From NCBI RefSeq assembly GCF_018320785.1, contig NC_054873.1, forward strand, positions 29,912,196-29,976,195: 64,000 nt of DNA. The letters run 5' to 3'. The DNA comes from Cheilinus undulatus. Taxonomy: Eukaryota; Chordata; Actinopteri; Labriformes; Labridae. Position numbers and translations under genes: made by a program. Below are positions 1 through 11,356 of the stretch, piece after piece. How positions within the stretch are numbered: the stretch's first letter is position 1; every line of letters begins with the position of its first letter. The notes below the pieces were generated by a model, which did no database searches, was not told where the DNA came from, and was given only the letters and a program-made list of their open reading frames with translations.

Positions 1-3000
1 TGGGGAATTACACTTACATTTCACACATTAACCATGTTTCAGAGCGCTTTGTTGTTGCAGTGATGGCTTTGGAAAAATAAACAATAATGCGTACATAGCA
101 TAAAATCTCCATAAACAAGACCACAGGTATTTGCATCACTTCCTACATAGAAATACGCATCATTACATGTTGGGCATAACAGTTCACATGATTCTTACGT
201 GTCCCTGCCCAATAGCGCAACCCAATCACACACACACACACACAACAGGAAGTGGCATATTTTCCTGGGAATTCTTGTTTATTCCTCGTCTTGTTAGCCA
301 TTAGCCTGCACAGGTAATATTGTGTTTATCTGTTTTCTTCAAGTCTGTTGTAGCACTTGAACCCACCACCACCACCCCTCATCGGAGGACAAATAAAATC
401 TATGCTGTTAACACTATAGAATCCAGGATAGCGCCAGCGCTACCATTAGCATATTCATTTTTGATTGTCAGTAGATTTCAAACCGGATAAGATAGATTGA
501 TCATTTTCTTTGCATACAAAATCTGGGGAATTACACTTACATTTCACACATTCACCATGTTTCAGAGCGCTTTGTTGTTGCAGTGATGGCTTTGGAAAAA
601 TAAACAATAATGCGCACATAGCATAAAATCTCCATAAACAAGACCACAGGTATTTGCATCACTTCCTACATAGAAATACGCATCATTACATTTTGGGCAT
701 AACCGTTCACATGATTCTTACGTGTCCCTGCCCAATAGCGCAACCCAATCACACAAACATTCACAAAAGGATGTGGCATATTTTCCTGGGAATTCTTGTT
801 TATTCCTCGTCTTGTTAGCCATTAGCCTGCACGGGTAATATTGTGTTTATCTGTTTTCTTCAAGTCTTTTGTATCACTTGAACCCGCCACCACCCCCCCT
901 CATCGGAGGACAAATAAAATCTATGCTGTTAACACTATAGAATCCAGGATAGCGCCAGCGCTACCATTAGCATATTCATTTTTGATTGTCGGTAGATTTC
1001 AAACCGGATAAGATAGATTGATCATTTTCTTTGCATACAAAATCTGGGGAATTACACTTACATTTCACACATTCACCATGTTTCAGAGCGCTTTGTTGTT
1101 GCAGTGATGGCTTTGGAAAAATAAACAATAATGCGTACATAGCATAAAATCTCCATAAACAAGACCACAGGTATTTGCATCACTTCCTACATAGAAATAC
1201 GCATCATTACATTTTGGGCATAACCGTTCACATGATTCTTACGTGTCCCTGCCCAATAGCGCAACCCAATCACACAAACATTCACAACAGGATGTGGCAT
1301 ATTTTCCTGGGAATTCTTGTTTATTCCTCGTCTTGTTAGCCATTAGCCTGCACAGGTAATATTGTGTTTATCTGTTTTCTTCAAGTCTTTTGTATCACTT
1401 GAACCCGCCACCACCCCCCCTCATCGGAGGACAAATAAAATCTATGCTGTTAACACTATAGAATCCAGGATAGCGCCAGCGCTACCATTAGCATATTCAT
1501 TTTTGATTGTCGGTAGATTTCAAACCGGATAAGATAGATTGATCATTTTCTTTGCATACAAAATCTGGGGAATTACACTTACATTTCACACATTCACCAT
1601 GTTTCAGAGCGCTTTGTTGTTGCAGTGATGGCTTTGGAAAAATAAACAATAATGCGCACATAGCATAAAATCTCCATAAACAAGACCACAGGTATTTGCA
1701 TCACTTCCTACATAGAAATACGCATCATTACATTTTGGGCATAACCGTTCACATGATTCTTACGTGTCCCTGCCCAATAGCGCAATCCAATCACACAAAC
1801 ACGCACACTTACAACAGGATGTGGCATATTTTCCTGGGAATTCTTGTTTATTCCTCGTCTTGTTAGCCATTAGCCTGCACAGGTAATATTGTGTTTATCT
1901 GTTTTCTTCAAGTATGTTGTAGCACTTGAACCCACCACCACCCCCCCTCATCGGAGGACAAATAAAATCTATGCTGTTAACACTATAGAATCCAGGATAG
2001 CGCCAGCGCTACCATTAGCATATTCATTTTTGATTGTCAGTAGATTTCAAACCGGATAAGATAGATTGATCATTTTCTTTGCATACAAAATCTGGGGAAT
2101 TACACTTACATTTCACACATTCACCATGTTTCAGAGCGCTTTGTTGTTGCAGTGATGGCTTTGGAAAAATAAACAATAATGCGCACATAGCATAAAATCT
2201 CCATAAACAAGACCACAGGTATTTGCATCACTTCCTACATAGAAATACGCATCATTACATTTTGGGCATAACCGTTCACATGATTCTTACGTGTCCCTGC
2301 CCAATAGCGCAACCCAATCACACAAACACGCACACACACAACAGGAAGTGGCATATTTTCCTGGGAATTCTTTTATTCCTCGTCTTGTTAGCCATTAGCC
2401 TGCACAGGTAATATTGTGTTTATCTGTTTTCTTCAAGTTGTATCACTTGAACCCACCCCCCCTCATCGGAGGACAAATAAAATCTATGCTGTTAACACTA
2501 TAGAATCCAGGACAGCGCCAGCGCTACCATTAGCATATTCATTTTTGATTGTCGGTAGATTTCAAACCGGATAAGATAGATTGATCATTTTCTTTGCATA
2601 CAAAATCTGGGGAATTACACTTACATTTCACACATTCACCATGTTTCAGAGCGCTTTGTTGTTGCAGTGATGGCTTTGGAAAAATAAACAATAATGCGCA
2701 CATAGCATAAAATCTCCATAAACAAGACCACAGGTATTTGCATCACTTCCTACATAGAAATACGCATCATTACATTTTGGGCATAACCGTTCACATGATT
2801 CTTACATGTCCCTGCCCAATAGCGCAACCCAATCACACAAACACGCACACTTACAACAGGATGTGGCATATTTTCCTGGGAATTCTTGTTTATTCCTCGT
2901 CTTGTTAGCCATTAGCCTGCACAGGTAATATTGTGTTTATCTGTTTTCTTCAAGTCTTTTGTATCACTTGAACCCGCCACCACCCCCCCTCATCGGAGGA

Positions 3001-3732
3001 CAAATAAAATCTATGCTGTTAACACTATAGAATCCAGGATAGTGCCAGCGCTACCATTAGCATATACATTTTTGATTGTCGGTAGATTTCAAACCGGATA
3101 AGATAGATTGATCATTCTTTTTGCATACAAAATCTGGGGAATTACACTTACATTTCACACATTCACCATGTTTCAGAGCGCTTTGTTGTTGCAGTGATGG
3201 CTTTGGAAAAATAAACAATAATGCGCACATAGCATAAAATCTCCATAAACAAGACCACAGGTATTTGCATCACTTCCTACATAGAAATACGCATCATTAC
3301 ATTTTGGGCATAACCGTTCACATGATTCTTACGTGTCCCTGCCCAATAGCGCAATCCAATCACACAAACACGCACACTTACAACAGGATGTGGCATATTT
3401 TCCTGGGAATTCTTGTTTATTCCTCGTCTTGTTAGCCATTAGCCTGCACAGGTAATATTGTGTTTTTCTGTTTTCTTCAAGTCTTTTGTATCACTTGAAC
3501 CCGCCACCACCCCCCCTCATCGGAGGACAAATAAAATCTATGCTGTTAACACTATAGAATCCAGGATAGCGCCAGCGCTACCATTAGCATATTCATTTTT
3601 GATTGTCGGTAGATTTCAAACCGGATAAGATAGATTGATCATTTTCTTTGCATACAAAATCTGGGGAATTACACTTACATTTCACACATTCACCATGTTT
3701 CAGAGCGCTTTGTTGTTGCAGTGATGGCTTTG
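1..3732. repeat. Tandem satellite array, unit about 511-533 bp
   Basis: Seven full head-to-tail copies and a partial eighth are visible. Each begins with TGGGGAATTACACTTACATT, at 1, 534, 1045, 1566, 2093, 2608, 3135 and 3662. Copies look more than 95% alike; length differences come from a short CA-rich tract and a C-rich tract inside the unit. The last copy breaks off after about 70 bp (GTGATGGCTTTG) and joins the next array. The array probably continues left of the window. A 62-codon ORF in one copy (2223-2411) is not open in the others, so I see no coding potential. Confidence 0.97.
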
Positions 3733-6211
3733 CTTAAATAACGGAAGAATATGCACCAATTTCCAACTACTCTGTACAATAATAGCTATTAAAACTTGGA
3801 AAAAAAGTCTTTAAATAGACTATACCATAAAATTTAATTTAGAATCACTAAGGTGTTGTTACTGAATTGAGCATATACACACAAAAATCTGTTTCATTGT
3901 TTTAAATAATTCCCCCAATATGTTCAACAACAAATGCAGTGAATACTTTGTTTTCAGATCCAACATGATTTATTTAGCCACAAAAAGCAACCAAAAACAT
4001 AAAAGACTGAGCTGCTAGCTTAAACTAATATTTTAGCTTACCTTGCAACCCCGGAGTGAACGTAACTCTCTAAATGTCTGGCTGAATAGGTTCAGACCAG
4101 CGGGTCTCCTCTGTATACCTGTGTACAGCGTCAGACCAGGGGAAATCCCCTATACAGCGTCAGACCAGGGGAAATCCCCAACAGACGGAAGCGTTCTAGA
4201 ATTAATCTCTACCAATCACAAACCTGATTGAATCCTTACATTTTACATCCATATGTGTCACCGCCCTTTCTTAATAACACTGCTTGCTTCAGTCACGGAA
4301 GAATATGCAAACAAAAATCCATTTCACTATTTTAATAAAATCCCCCAGTTTTTTCAACAACAAATGCAGTGAATACTTTGTTTTCAGATCCGGGGTTGAA
4401 CAGGCCCCAGCTTGTGTCCAGGTAGTGCTACCCTACTTGCCCCCCCCCTTCCCTCCTGAGCCACAGCCACCTCGATGTCACTTCTGCTGCGTCAGTGGCC
4501 ATTTTGATGTCACCGCCCTGTCTTAACAACACTGCTTGCTTAAATAAAGGAAGAATATGCACCAATTTCCAACTACTCTGCACAATAATAGCTATTAAAA
4601 CTTGGAAAAAGAAGTTTTTAAATAGAATATCACAATAAAATTTAATTTAGAATCACAAGGGTTTTGTTACTGAATTGAGCACATAAAAACAAAACTCCGT
4701 TTCACTTTTTAACTAAATCCCCCAATATGTTCAACAACAAATGCAGTCAGTACATTTTACCAAACAAACATGATTTGTTTAGTCACAAAAAGCAAACAAA
4801 ACATAGAAGACCGAGCTGCTAGCTTAATTTAACCTTTAGCCTTTCAGCATTTAAACAGAATATCACCACGCAATGTTATTTAGAATCACTGAGGTGTTGT
4901 TACTGAATTGAGCACATGCACACAAAATCAGTTTCACTATTTTAATAAAATCCCCGTTTTTTCAACAACAAATGCAGTGAATACTTTGTTTTCAGATCCA
5001 ACATGATTTATTTAACCACAAAAAGCAACCAAAAACATAAAAGACTGAGCTGCTAGCTTAAACTAATATTTTAGCTTACCTTGCAACCCCGGAGTGAACG
5101 TAACTCTCTAAATGTCTGGCTGAATAGGTTCAGACCAGCGGGTCTCCCCTGTATACCTGTGTACAGCGTCAGACCAGCGGAAATCCCCTATACAGCGTCA
5201 GACCAGGGGAAATCCCCGACAGACGTAAGCGTTCTAGAATTAATCTCTACCAATCACAAACCTGATTGAATCCTTACGTTTTATGTCCATATCTGTCACC
5301 GCCCTTTCTTAATAACACTGCTTGCTTAAATAACGGAAGAATATGCACCAATTTCCAACTACTCTGCACAATAATAGCTATTAAAACTTGGAAAAAGAAG
5401 TCTTTCAATAGATTTTCACAATAAAATTTAATTTAGAATCACTAGGGTTTTGTTACTGAATTGAGCATATAAAAACAAAACTCCATTTCACTTTTTAACT
5501 AAATCCCCTAATACGTTCAACTGCAAATCCAGTTAGTACTTTTTACCAACCAAACATGATTTATTTAGTCACAAAAAGCAAGCAAAACATAGAAGACTGA
5601 GCTGCTAGCTTGATTTAACCTTTAGCATCGCAGCATTCAAACAGAATATCACCACGCAATGTTATTTAGAATCACTAAGGTGTTGTTACTGAATTGAGCA
5701 CATGCACACAAAAATCAGTTTCACTATTTTAATAAAATCCCCGTTTTTTCAAAACAAATGCAGTGAATACTTTGTTTTCAGATCCAACATGATTTATTTA
5801 GCCACAAAAAGCAACCAAAAACATAAAAGACTGAGCTGCTAGCTTAAACTAATATTTTAGCTTACCTTGCAACCCCGGAGTGAACGTAACTCTCTAAATG
5901 TCTGGCTGAATAGGTTCAGACCAGCGGGTCTCCTCTGTATACCTGTGTACAGCGTCAGACCAGCGGAAATCCCCTATACAGCGTCAGACCAGGGGAAATC
6001 CCCGACAGACGTAAGCGTTCTAGAATTAATCTCTACCAATCACAAACCTGATTGAATCCTTACATTTTACATCCATATCTGTCACCGTCCTGTCTTAATA
6101 ACCCTGCTTGCTTCAATAACGGAAGAATATGCAAACAAAAATCCGTTTCACTATTTTAATAAAATCCCCCAGTTTTTTCAACAACAAATGCAGTGAATAC
6201 TTTGTTTTCAG
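3733..6211. repeat. Higher-order tandem array, unit about 786 bp
   Basis: The landmark GGAAGAATATGCACCAATTT recurs near 3741, 4550 and 5335, and the block around AACCCCGGAGTGAACG recurs near 4048, 5086 and 5872. The second and third copies are clean 786-bp tandem repeats; the first is rearranged. A shorter motif inside the unit (AACAACAAATGCAGT followed by an ACATGATTTATTTAG-like stretch and GACTGAGCTGCTAGCTT) occurs twice per unit, once in a diverged form, so the unit is itself a dimer. Two segments (4284-4526 and 6110-6211) carry the 3' end of the adjacent LINE. Confidence 0.9.
4391..4505 (-). mobile_element. Short 3'-end fragment of the adjacent RLE-type LINE inside the tandem array
   Basis: The segment starts at the junction AGATCC/GGGGTTGA and runs through the C-rich tract to GTCAGTGGCC. 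It matches the LINE 3' end at 6213-6335 almost base for base, after which array sequence resumes (GATGTCACCGCC). Both copies share the same left junction and about 100 bp of left flank, so one insertion followed by duplication or unequal exchange is simpler than two insertions at one base. No coding capacity. Confidence 0.75.
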
Positions 6212-6253
6212 ATCCGGGGTTGATCAGGCCCCAGCTTGTGTCCACAGGTAGTG

Positions 6254-6870
6254 CTACCCTACTTGCCCCCCCCCCCCCCTTCCCTCCTGAGCCACAGCCA
6301 CCTCGATGTCACTTTTGCTGCGTCGGTGGCCAACTTGATGGCCCTTCACTGGCTGGCTCCTGTGATGCCCAGCATCTTGTAGGCCCTGCAGAGGGATTGG
6401 CCCACAAATCCTCGGCATCCCACTTCGATGGGTTGGCATCTTGCCACTGCTCTGGCACTCCTCCACTAGCTCCAAGTACTTTGCCCTCTTCCTCTCTTGG
6501 GCCTCCTGCTTTGGTCCTCCCATGGCACAGTGAGCTCCAAGAGAATTACTTGCTTGGATGCTACCGAAGTGAGGACGATGTCTGGCCCTGCTGTTGTCTT
6601 GGCGACCGCTTCTGGGAACTTCAGCTGCTTCCCCAGATCAACTTTCAGCTCCCAATCACGCACCATTGCCAACAGGCCAAGGGAGGTGTTTCAGGCGGCT
6701 GCTGTAGACTTCTCCCCAGCTCTGACGAAAGTGATGGTGGTCTTTACTGGGCAAAGGCTCTTGCTGTGGCTGATCCCACTGCAGTTAGAGTCTGCTATGG
6801 CCTTCAGGGCCTGATCGTGTCGCCAGCAGTAGCGCCCTTAGCCCAGGGCTCTCAGACAGCAGCTAAGGAT
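6254..6870 (-). pseudogene. Restriction-like endonuclease domain of the RLE-type LINE
   Basis: Reading down the - strand one sees ILSCC, WRHDQALKAIAD, DWELKVDLGKQLKFP, then PDIVL and KQVILLELTVPWE, then ERKRAKYLELVEEC. These are the conserved landmarks of the C-terminal PD-(D/E)XK-type endonuclease of RLE LINEs, which nicks the target DNA. A frameshift separates the VPWE part (6672-6466) from the KYLELVEEC part (6523-6254), and stops occur near 6850. Not functional. Confidence 0.7.
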
Positions 6871-6871
6871 G

Positions 6872-7895
6872 TGTCACAGGGTAAAACCCTGTTTCTTTCT
6901 TTTTCTCTTAGTTCTGGTGGGGAGCACTCAGTCCAAACAGCAGAAAGGCAAATTCAAGGTGTGCAAAACATACAGTTTATTAAAAGCAAGCCACTTAATT
7001 AAAACCAGTACAAAGGGCCACAATTAAAAGTCTCTTTTTCTAAAACCAGTGTCCAAGTCTTCTTGTAAGGGGTCCCAGGAGAGGCTGAGTCCAGGGAATG
7101 GCCGGTGCAGAGCCTGAGTACAGAAAGTCACGTTAAGGATTGGGTTTCCGTTCTTTCAGTGGCAGCAATCCTGTACACATAGACTACATAAATAAAAAGG
7201 CTACAAGTCCATCAGCTCTGGGTCTTCCTAATTAATAAAAACACAAACTATAAATCAAGCAAGGCAACTCAGATTTAAAAGCACAACACAAAAAAAAACT
7301 ACCCAGGCTTGTAGTTCCTCTGCATAAAAACAGGTCAAATGCAGTCTTATGTGTAGCAGATGTTCCTTAAAGCCAAGAAGAATAAGGAGAGGTACTCAGC
7401 TGGTAGGAGAGGGGAAGCGTACTTCACCTCTCCACGTGTCACACAGCGCCTCCTCTCCAACCGATTCGCTGCTGAGGCACCGCCGTCGTGTGTCACCAGG
7501 TCCCGCTGTCCCCTCGGTTGGCGTCTCCCACACTGCCGTCCTCCTCGTCCTCGGTCCGCGTGCTATCACCTGCACCCCCTCGATCACTGGCTGCTGCTCC
7601 AACCTGATGGTTCTCTCCTGCTGGCTGCGCCTGTGTCTTCAACGTCTTCTGGCCACGTTTCTCCGCTCTGCTCTCGCTCTCCCCTGGCGTCCTCTCGCCT
7701 CCGTTCTCTTACACACCTGTGTTCAATCACCCCTCTCCCAGAGAGAGAGCCCACACCCCTTAAGTGCGTGCATCTGACGCACTCTCCCAGTGCAGACAGG
7801 TGTTTTAGATGAGAAATTAGACCATGCGCACAGAAGGGGGGGGTTCACTCACGCAGGAGAAGAAAAGCAGTCTCACACATACACACCTTGTGACA
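6872..7895. mobile_element. Nested 1.02-kb TIR element inside the LINE
   Basis: The left end TGTCACAGGGT and right end ACCTTGTGACA form an imperfect inverted repeat. The 4-bp sequence GATG flanks both ends (6868-6871 and 7896-7899). Removing the element and one GATG rejoins the LINE coding sequence across the EHI/LSCC break in its zinc finger. No transposase is recognisable inside, so this is a non-autonomous DNA transposon. The family is not identified; the 3-4 bp duplication leaves PIF/Harbinger-like and others open. Confidence 0.75.
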
Positions 7896-8405
7896 GATGT
7901 GCTCCAGGGTTCCTTTCTTCTGGCAGAGGGGGCAAGCTGGTGTCTCCGCCTTTCCCCAGGTGAAGAGGTTAGATGGGCTCTGCAGCACGTCGTAGACCGC
8001 CTGGATCAAGAATTTTATCCAGTGGGGTTCAGCTTTCCACAGCTCAGTCCATGTGACCTTGCGCTCCACAGCTTGCTCCCATCTCGTCCAGGCTCCCTGC
8101 TGCCGCATTCTCACCATCTGGCTGGCCCGCTTCTCCTCTACTCCTGCTCGCACCTCCTCAAGGATCAGTGACCTCCTCTCTTTCCCCTGTGCCTTGTCAT
8201 AGAGAGGTGTTCTGCTGCTACCTAAGCCAGCTCTTCTCTGTGCCACTGTGCCCACCAGCACCCTTTGCCATAGCCTTGACTCTGCAATATCCAGAGCCTC
8301 GGCAGCACTCCACTTACGTCCCCTCCTGACCTCGATCCCAGCCTGGGTGACCTTTGGGTCACTGGACTCCCGGTATTGAAGCAGCTCCCTGGACCGAGAT
8401 ACCAT
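7845..8405 (-). pseudogene. Post-RT region and zinc finger of the RLE-type LINE
   Basis: This 186-codon block follows the RT block in a shifted frame. It contains RKWSAAEALD, a long basic helical stretch with QQGAWTRWE, and the start of the C-terminal finger (ACPLCQKKGTLEHI). Right after EHI the frame runs into the nested TIR element. The missing half of the finger (LSCC...GRY.WRHDQ) is found at about 6868-6800, on the far side of the insertion. This confirms one interrupted element rather than two. Confidence 0.75.
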
Positions 8406-8437
8406 GAACTCCTTGCTCAGGCTGCTGATGGGGAGCT

Positions 8438-9394
8438 TCAGCTTGTTGTTCTGCCCGTACAGAGCATAGCCTGAGCAGCATCGCTGCTATGCGGCAGTCC
8501 CAGCCACCTGCAGAGAAACCTGCTGACCCTCATCTCAAAGCCTTCCACTGTTGAAATGAGGACTTCATAAACCAAGAGGGGCCAGAGGATCCGAGGGAGA
8601 ATACCATGCTGGTAAATCCAGGCCTTGAACTTGCCAGGGAGGCCAGACTTGTCCACCGCAGCTAGCCAGGTCTCCAGCTCTTGGTTGGTTGCTTGTGTGG
8701 AGGCTGCATCTCTCAGGCTGCAGTTGAGTACCTTCCCCAGGCTCTTCACCGGTTCCTCGGTGAGTGATGGTACCTTGGTGGTGCCAAGTGAGAAGCAGAA
8801 CTTGCCAGTCACCTTCCCTTTCTTCAGCACAAGAGACCTCGACTTAGCTGGTTTGAAACTCATGCGAGCCCAGGAGATCAACTCTTCGGGGCCGTTCAGG
8901 ATCCACCTGCAGCCTGGAACAGATGTAGTTGTCACCGTCAGGTCATCCATGAAGGCTCGCATGGGTGGCTGTTGGACTACAGACTTGGTGAGGGGCCCCC
9001 TACACTGAACTTCCGCAGACTTCACCAGCATGTTCGTGGCAAGTCCAAAGAGGATAACCGAGATCTTACATCTGGTGATGGTCCCCTTTTCAAGCTTGTG
9101 CCAGTCGGAGGTTGTTGATCCGGAAGAGACTCTCAGGCTGAAGTTGGCATAGTAGTCCAGGATGAGGTCTCTGAACTTTTCCGGGATGTGATGTCGGTTC
9201 AGTGCCTCTTCAACAAGCTTGTGGGGTATGGATCCGTAGGCGCTGGCAAGGTCCAGCCACAGCACAGCCAGGTCCCCCTTGTTCTCCCTGGCTTCCCTGA
9301 TAAGCTGAGTGACCATGCCCGTGTGCTCCAAACATCCAGAGACCTTCAGGATCCCTCCTTTCTGGACCGAGGTGTCGATGTAGGAGTTTTTCAA
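8438..9394 (-). pseudogene. Reverse transcriptase domain of the RLE-type LINE
   Basis: This 318-codon open stretch is the largest surviving coding block of the LINE. It carries the RT palm: the LDLASAYGSIPH region (motif A aspartate), a GTITRCKIS segment where related copies have GIITGC, and FMDD (motif C, catalytic aspartates kept). A thumb-like region ends in LCRWLGLPHS. The frame is lost upstream near 9400 and downstream near 8437, where the following block (8405-7845) is in another frame. It would copy element RNA at a nicked target, but no full-length protein can be made from this copy. Confidence 0.8.
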
Positions 9395-10545
9395 GAGGTA
9401 GTCTGTCAGTCACCTAGTGACGAGGCTGATGAAGATCTTCCCCTCAGCAGTGAGATGGTTTGGAACTGACCGATGTTCTGAGACTTTTCCTCCTTTGGGA
9501 TCCACACACCCTTTGCCTGTCTCCACTGGTCTCCTACCTTGCCCCTCCTCCAGATCACCTTCAGAATCTTCCAGAGCCTGTGGAGTAGCCTGGGGCAGTT
9601 CTAATATACCTTATAAGGTACTGGGCCCAGGAGCGGAGCTTGCTCTTGCCCTCTTGACCACCTGGATCTCCTTCCCTTTGGCCTCCTTCCCGTCGAAATC
9701 CAAAGTTGGTGCAGGTGGGTCAATCAGGGACCTACAGGGGCCCAGGTCTTGCTCTCTTCATTCATCGCTGTAGGTCTCCCTGAGGTGGTGGTCGACCTCG
9801 GCTTTGGAGCAGGCGAGTTGACAGCTGCGCTTCTGCCCTAGCAGCTGTTTGGTGAACCCAAATGGATTTGCTAGAAAGGCAGCTCGCTTTCTGGACCTCT
9901 CCCTCCTCCTCCTCCTCCTGTGCCACTGGGCCCTCCTCAGGGTCATCAGCCTCTTGCAGATTATGCTGCATAGCTCCACCAGAGGTCCCCTGTCCTCTTC
10001 ACTGGCCGCCTTGAACTGCTGCCTCAAACTCTTCAGCTCCTGTCTGAGCTCATGGATCTTACTAGCTCTGTTGTTCATGGTGTCGGGTGGCTTTGCTGTA
10101 CGCTTCTCCTCTAGCCTGAACCTCTCTGTGGCAAGGCTGATGATGATCGTGGTCAACGTCTTGAGGCGTCGTTCAGCTTCCCCTCTGGCAGTTGCTTCCA
10201 GGATGGTGTTGGCGTCTTCATCGAACTGGAGCCACTCTTTCTCCTTGCTAGCTTGGGGCCACTTCACCTGATGGTATTATGATGTCCTGTGTACATCTGG
10301 TGGTTGCATCACTTGGAGGCTCTGGGCACTGTGGGGTGACTCCAGACCTGGCTCCTCCTGCGTCTTACCAGGCGTAATTCCTGCGCGCTGTGACTCTGGA
10401 ACCTTCTGCACACACTTCATCTTGGCCTAGTGGATCCACAGGCCATGTCGGTTCTTGCATATCTTGCCACATACACATTCCATAGTCATCGTCATATTTC
10501 CATTGCCATGTGTCGACATCCTTTGGTCCGTCCGGTTGGATCCCC

Positions 10546-10849
10546 CCCCCCCCGAATCCCTGGGGGTATTGACTAGTTTACAAAAAAAAACCAAAAAAAA
10601 CTTAAATCTACATTTTCAGACTCTTTAACAAACAGAATCACAAGACATAAGCTAAAGATCTATGAGGGTGGGAGGCAGTTCACATCAAAACTGCCGTTCT
10701 GGGAGGCTATTCTGGCATCCTGCAAAGGAATTCATGCAGAAACTCTCCAAGAACTCACAAGTTCAATGGATGCAAGAATTGTGATCATGATATCAAAGAA
10801 GTTGTCTTTATGTTAACATGTAACTTGGACTGTTAAGATGTTACCTGTT
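10546..10849. other. Non-coding spacer between the LINE and the nested repeat cluster
   Basis: A C-run (10543-10553) and A-rich tracts (10582-10602) mark the 5' side of the LINE. The rest is unremarkable AT-rich sequence in which I recognise no gene. Confidence 0.5.
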
Positions 10850-11356
10850 TGGTAACACTTTATTTGAAGGCGTATTCATAAGACTGACATTACACTGTCA
10901 TTATCATGACATTACACCTGTCATTAACATGAATAGGGCTTCATGAATGTGTCATTAAGTGTCATTCCGTAAATTATGACACCTTTCCCGCAAAGTTGAC
11001 ATTGTTTGGGAAGGTATTGTTATGACAACCTGACATAAGGGAAGGACAAAATAACTTACCTATGTCTTTGTCATGACAACTTGACATAAGGGAAGGAAAA
11101 AAGACCTACCGATGTCATTGTCATGACGCTTGACATTAACTAGGATAAAATAACCCCCCCAATTTTATTAAGAGTGCATACAAATGGAAATGGGATTCAT
11201 TCAACATAAAATATTTGGGTGTGGTTCTGACAGAAGATCTGACTAAATTGTTCAATGCTAATTATAGCCCTTTACTCTTAAAGATTTAAACAGATTTGCA
11301 AAGATGGAACACCATTCCTTTTATTTGGAACCTAAATTCTTGTATAGAGTCGATCA

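Larger units (their letters stand above)
6212..10545 (-). mobile_element. Decayed non-LTR retrotransposon with restriction-like endonuclease (R2/NeSL-like), interrupted
   Basis: Read on the - strand, all the parts of an RLE-class LINE are present in order. A zinc finger lies near 10480-10410 (CVCGK, then GLWIH and MKC). A charged linker with a run of arginines lies at 10267-9758. The reverse transcriptase lies at 9394-8438, with an SAYGSIPH stretch and catalytic FMDD in AFMDDLTV. A second conserved block covers 8405-7845 and ends in a CPLC...H finger. The endonuclease part lies at about 6860-6254 (RWHDQ-like motif, PDIVL, LLELTVPWE). Stops and frameshifts separate these ORFs, so the element is dead. 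A 1.02 kb TIR element splits the finger. The 5' end lies near a C-run at 10545 and the 3' end abuts the tandem array. Clade assignment beyond 'RLE-type' is my inference. Confidence 0.8.

Noticed and set aside
4043-6055. The repeated 62-codon ORF as a gene family
   Set aside because: Identity between copies comes from tandem duplication of the whole unit, there is no ATG start, and flanking non-coding DNA is equally conserved.
1-6211. A CRISPR array
   Set aside because: Repeat units are 500-800 bp and spacer-less, in a eukaryotic genome.
6497-6814. 105-codon + strand ORF overlapping the LINE endonuclease
   Set aside because: It is the antisense shadow of the - strand LINE coding region.
7349-7812. 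Overlapping 140-150 codon ORFs in a C-rich stretch
   Set aside because: They lie inside the non-autonomous TIR element, overlap in several frames, and show low-complexity composition without motifs.
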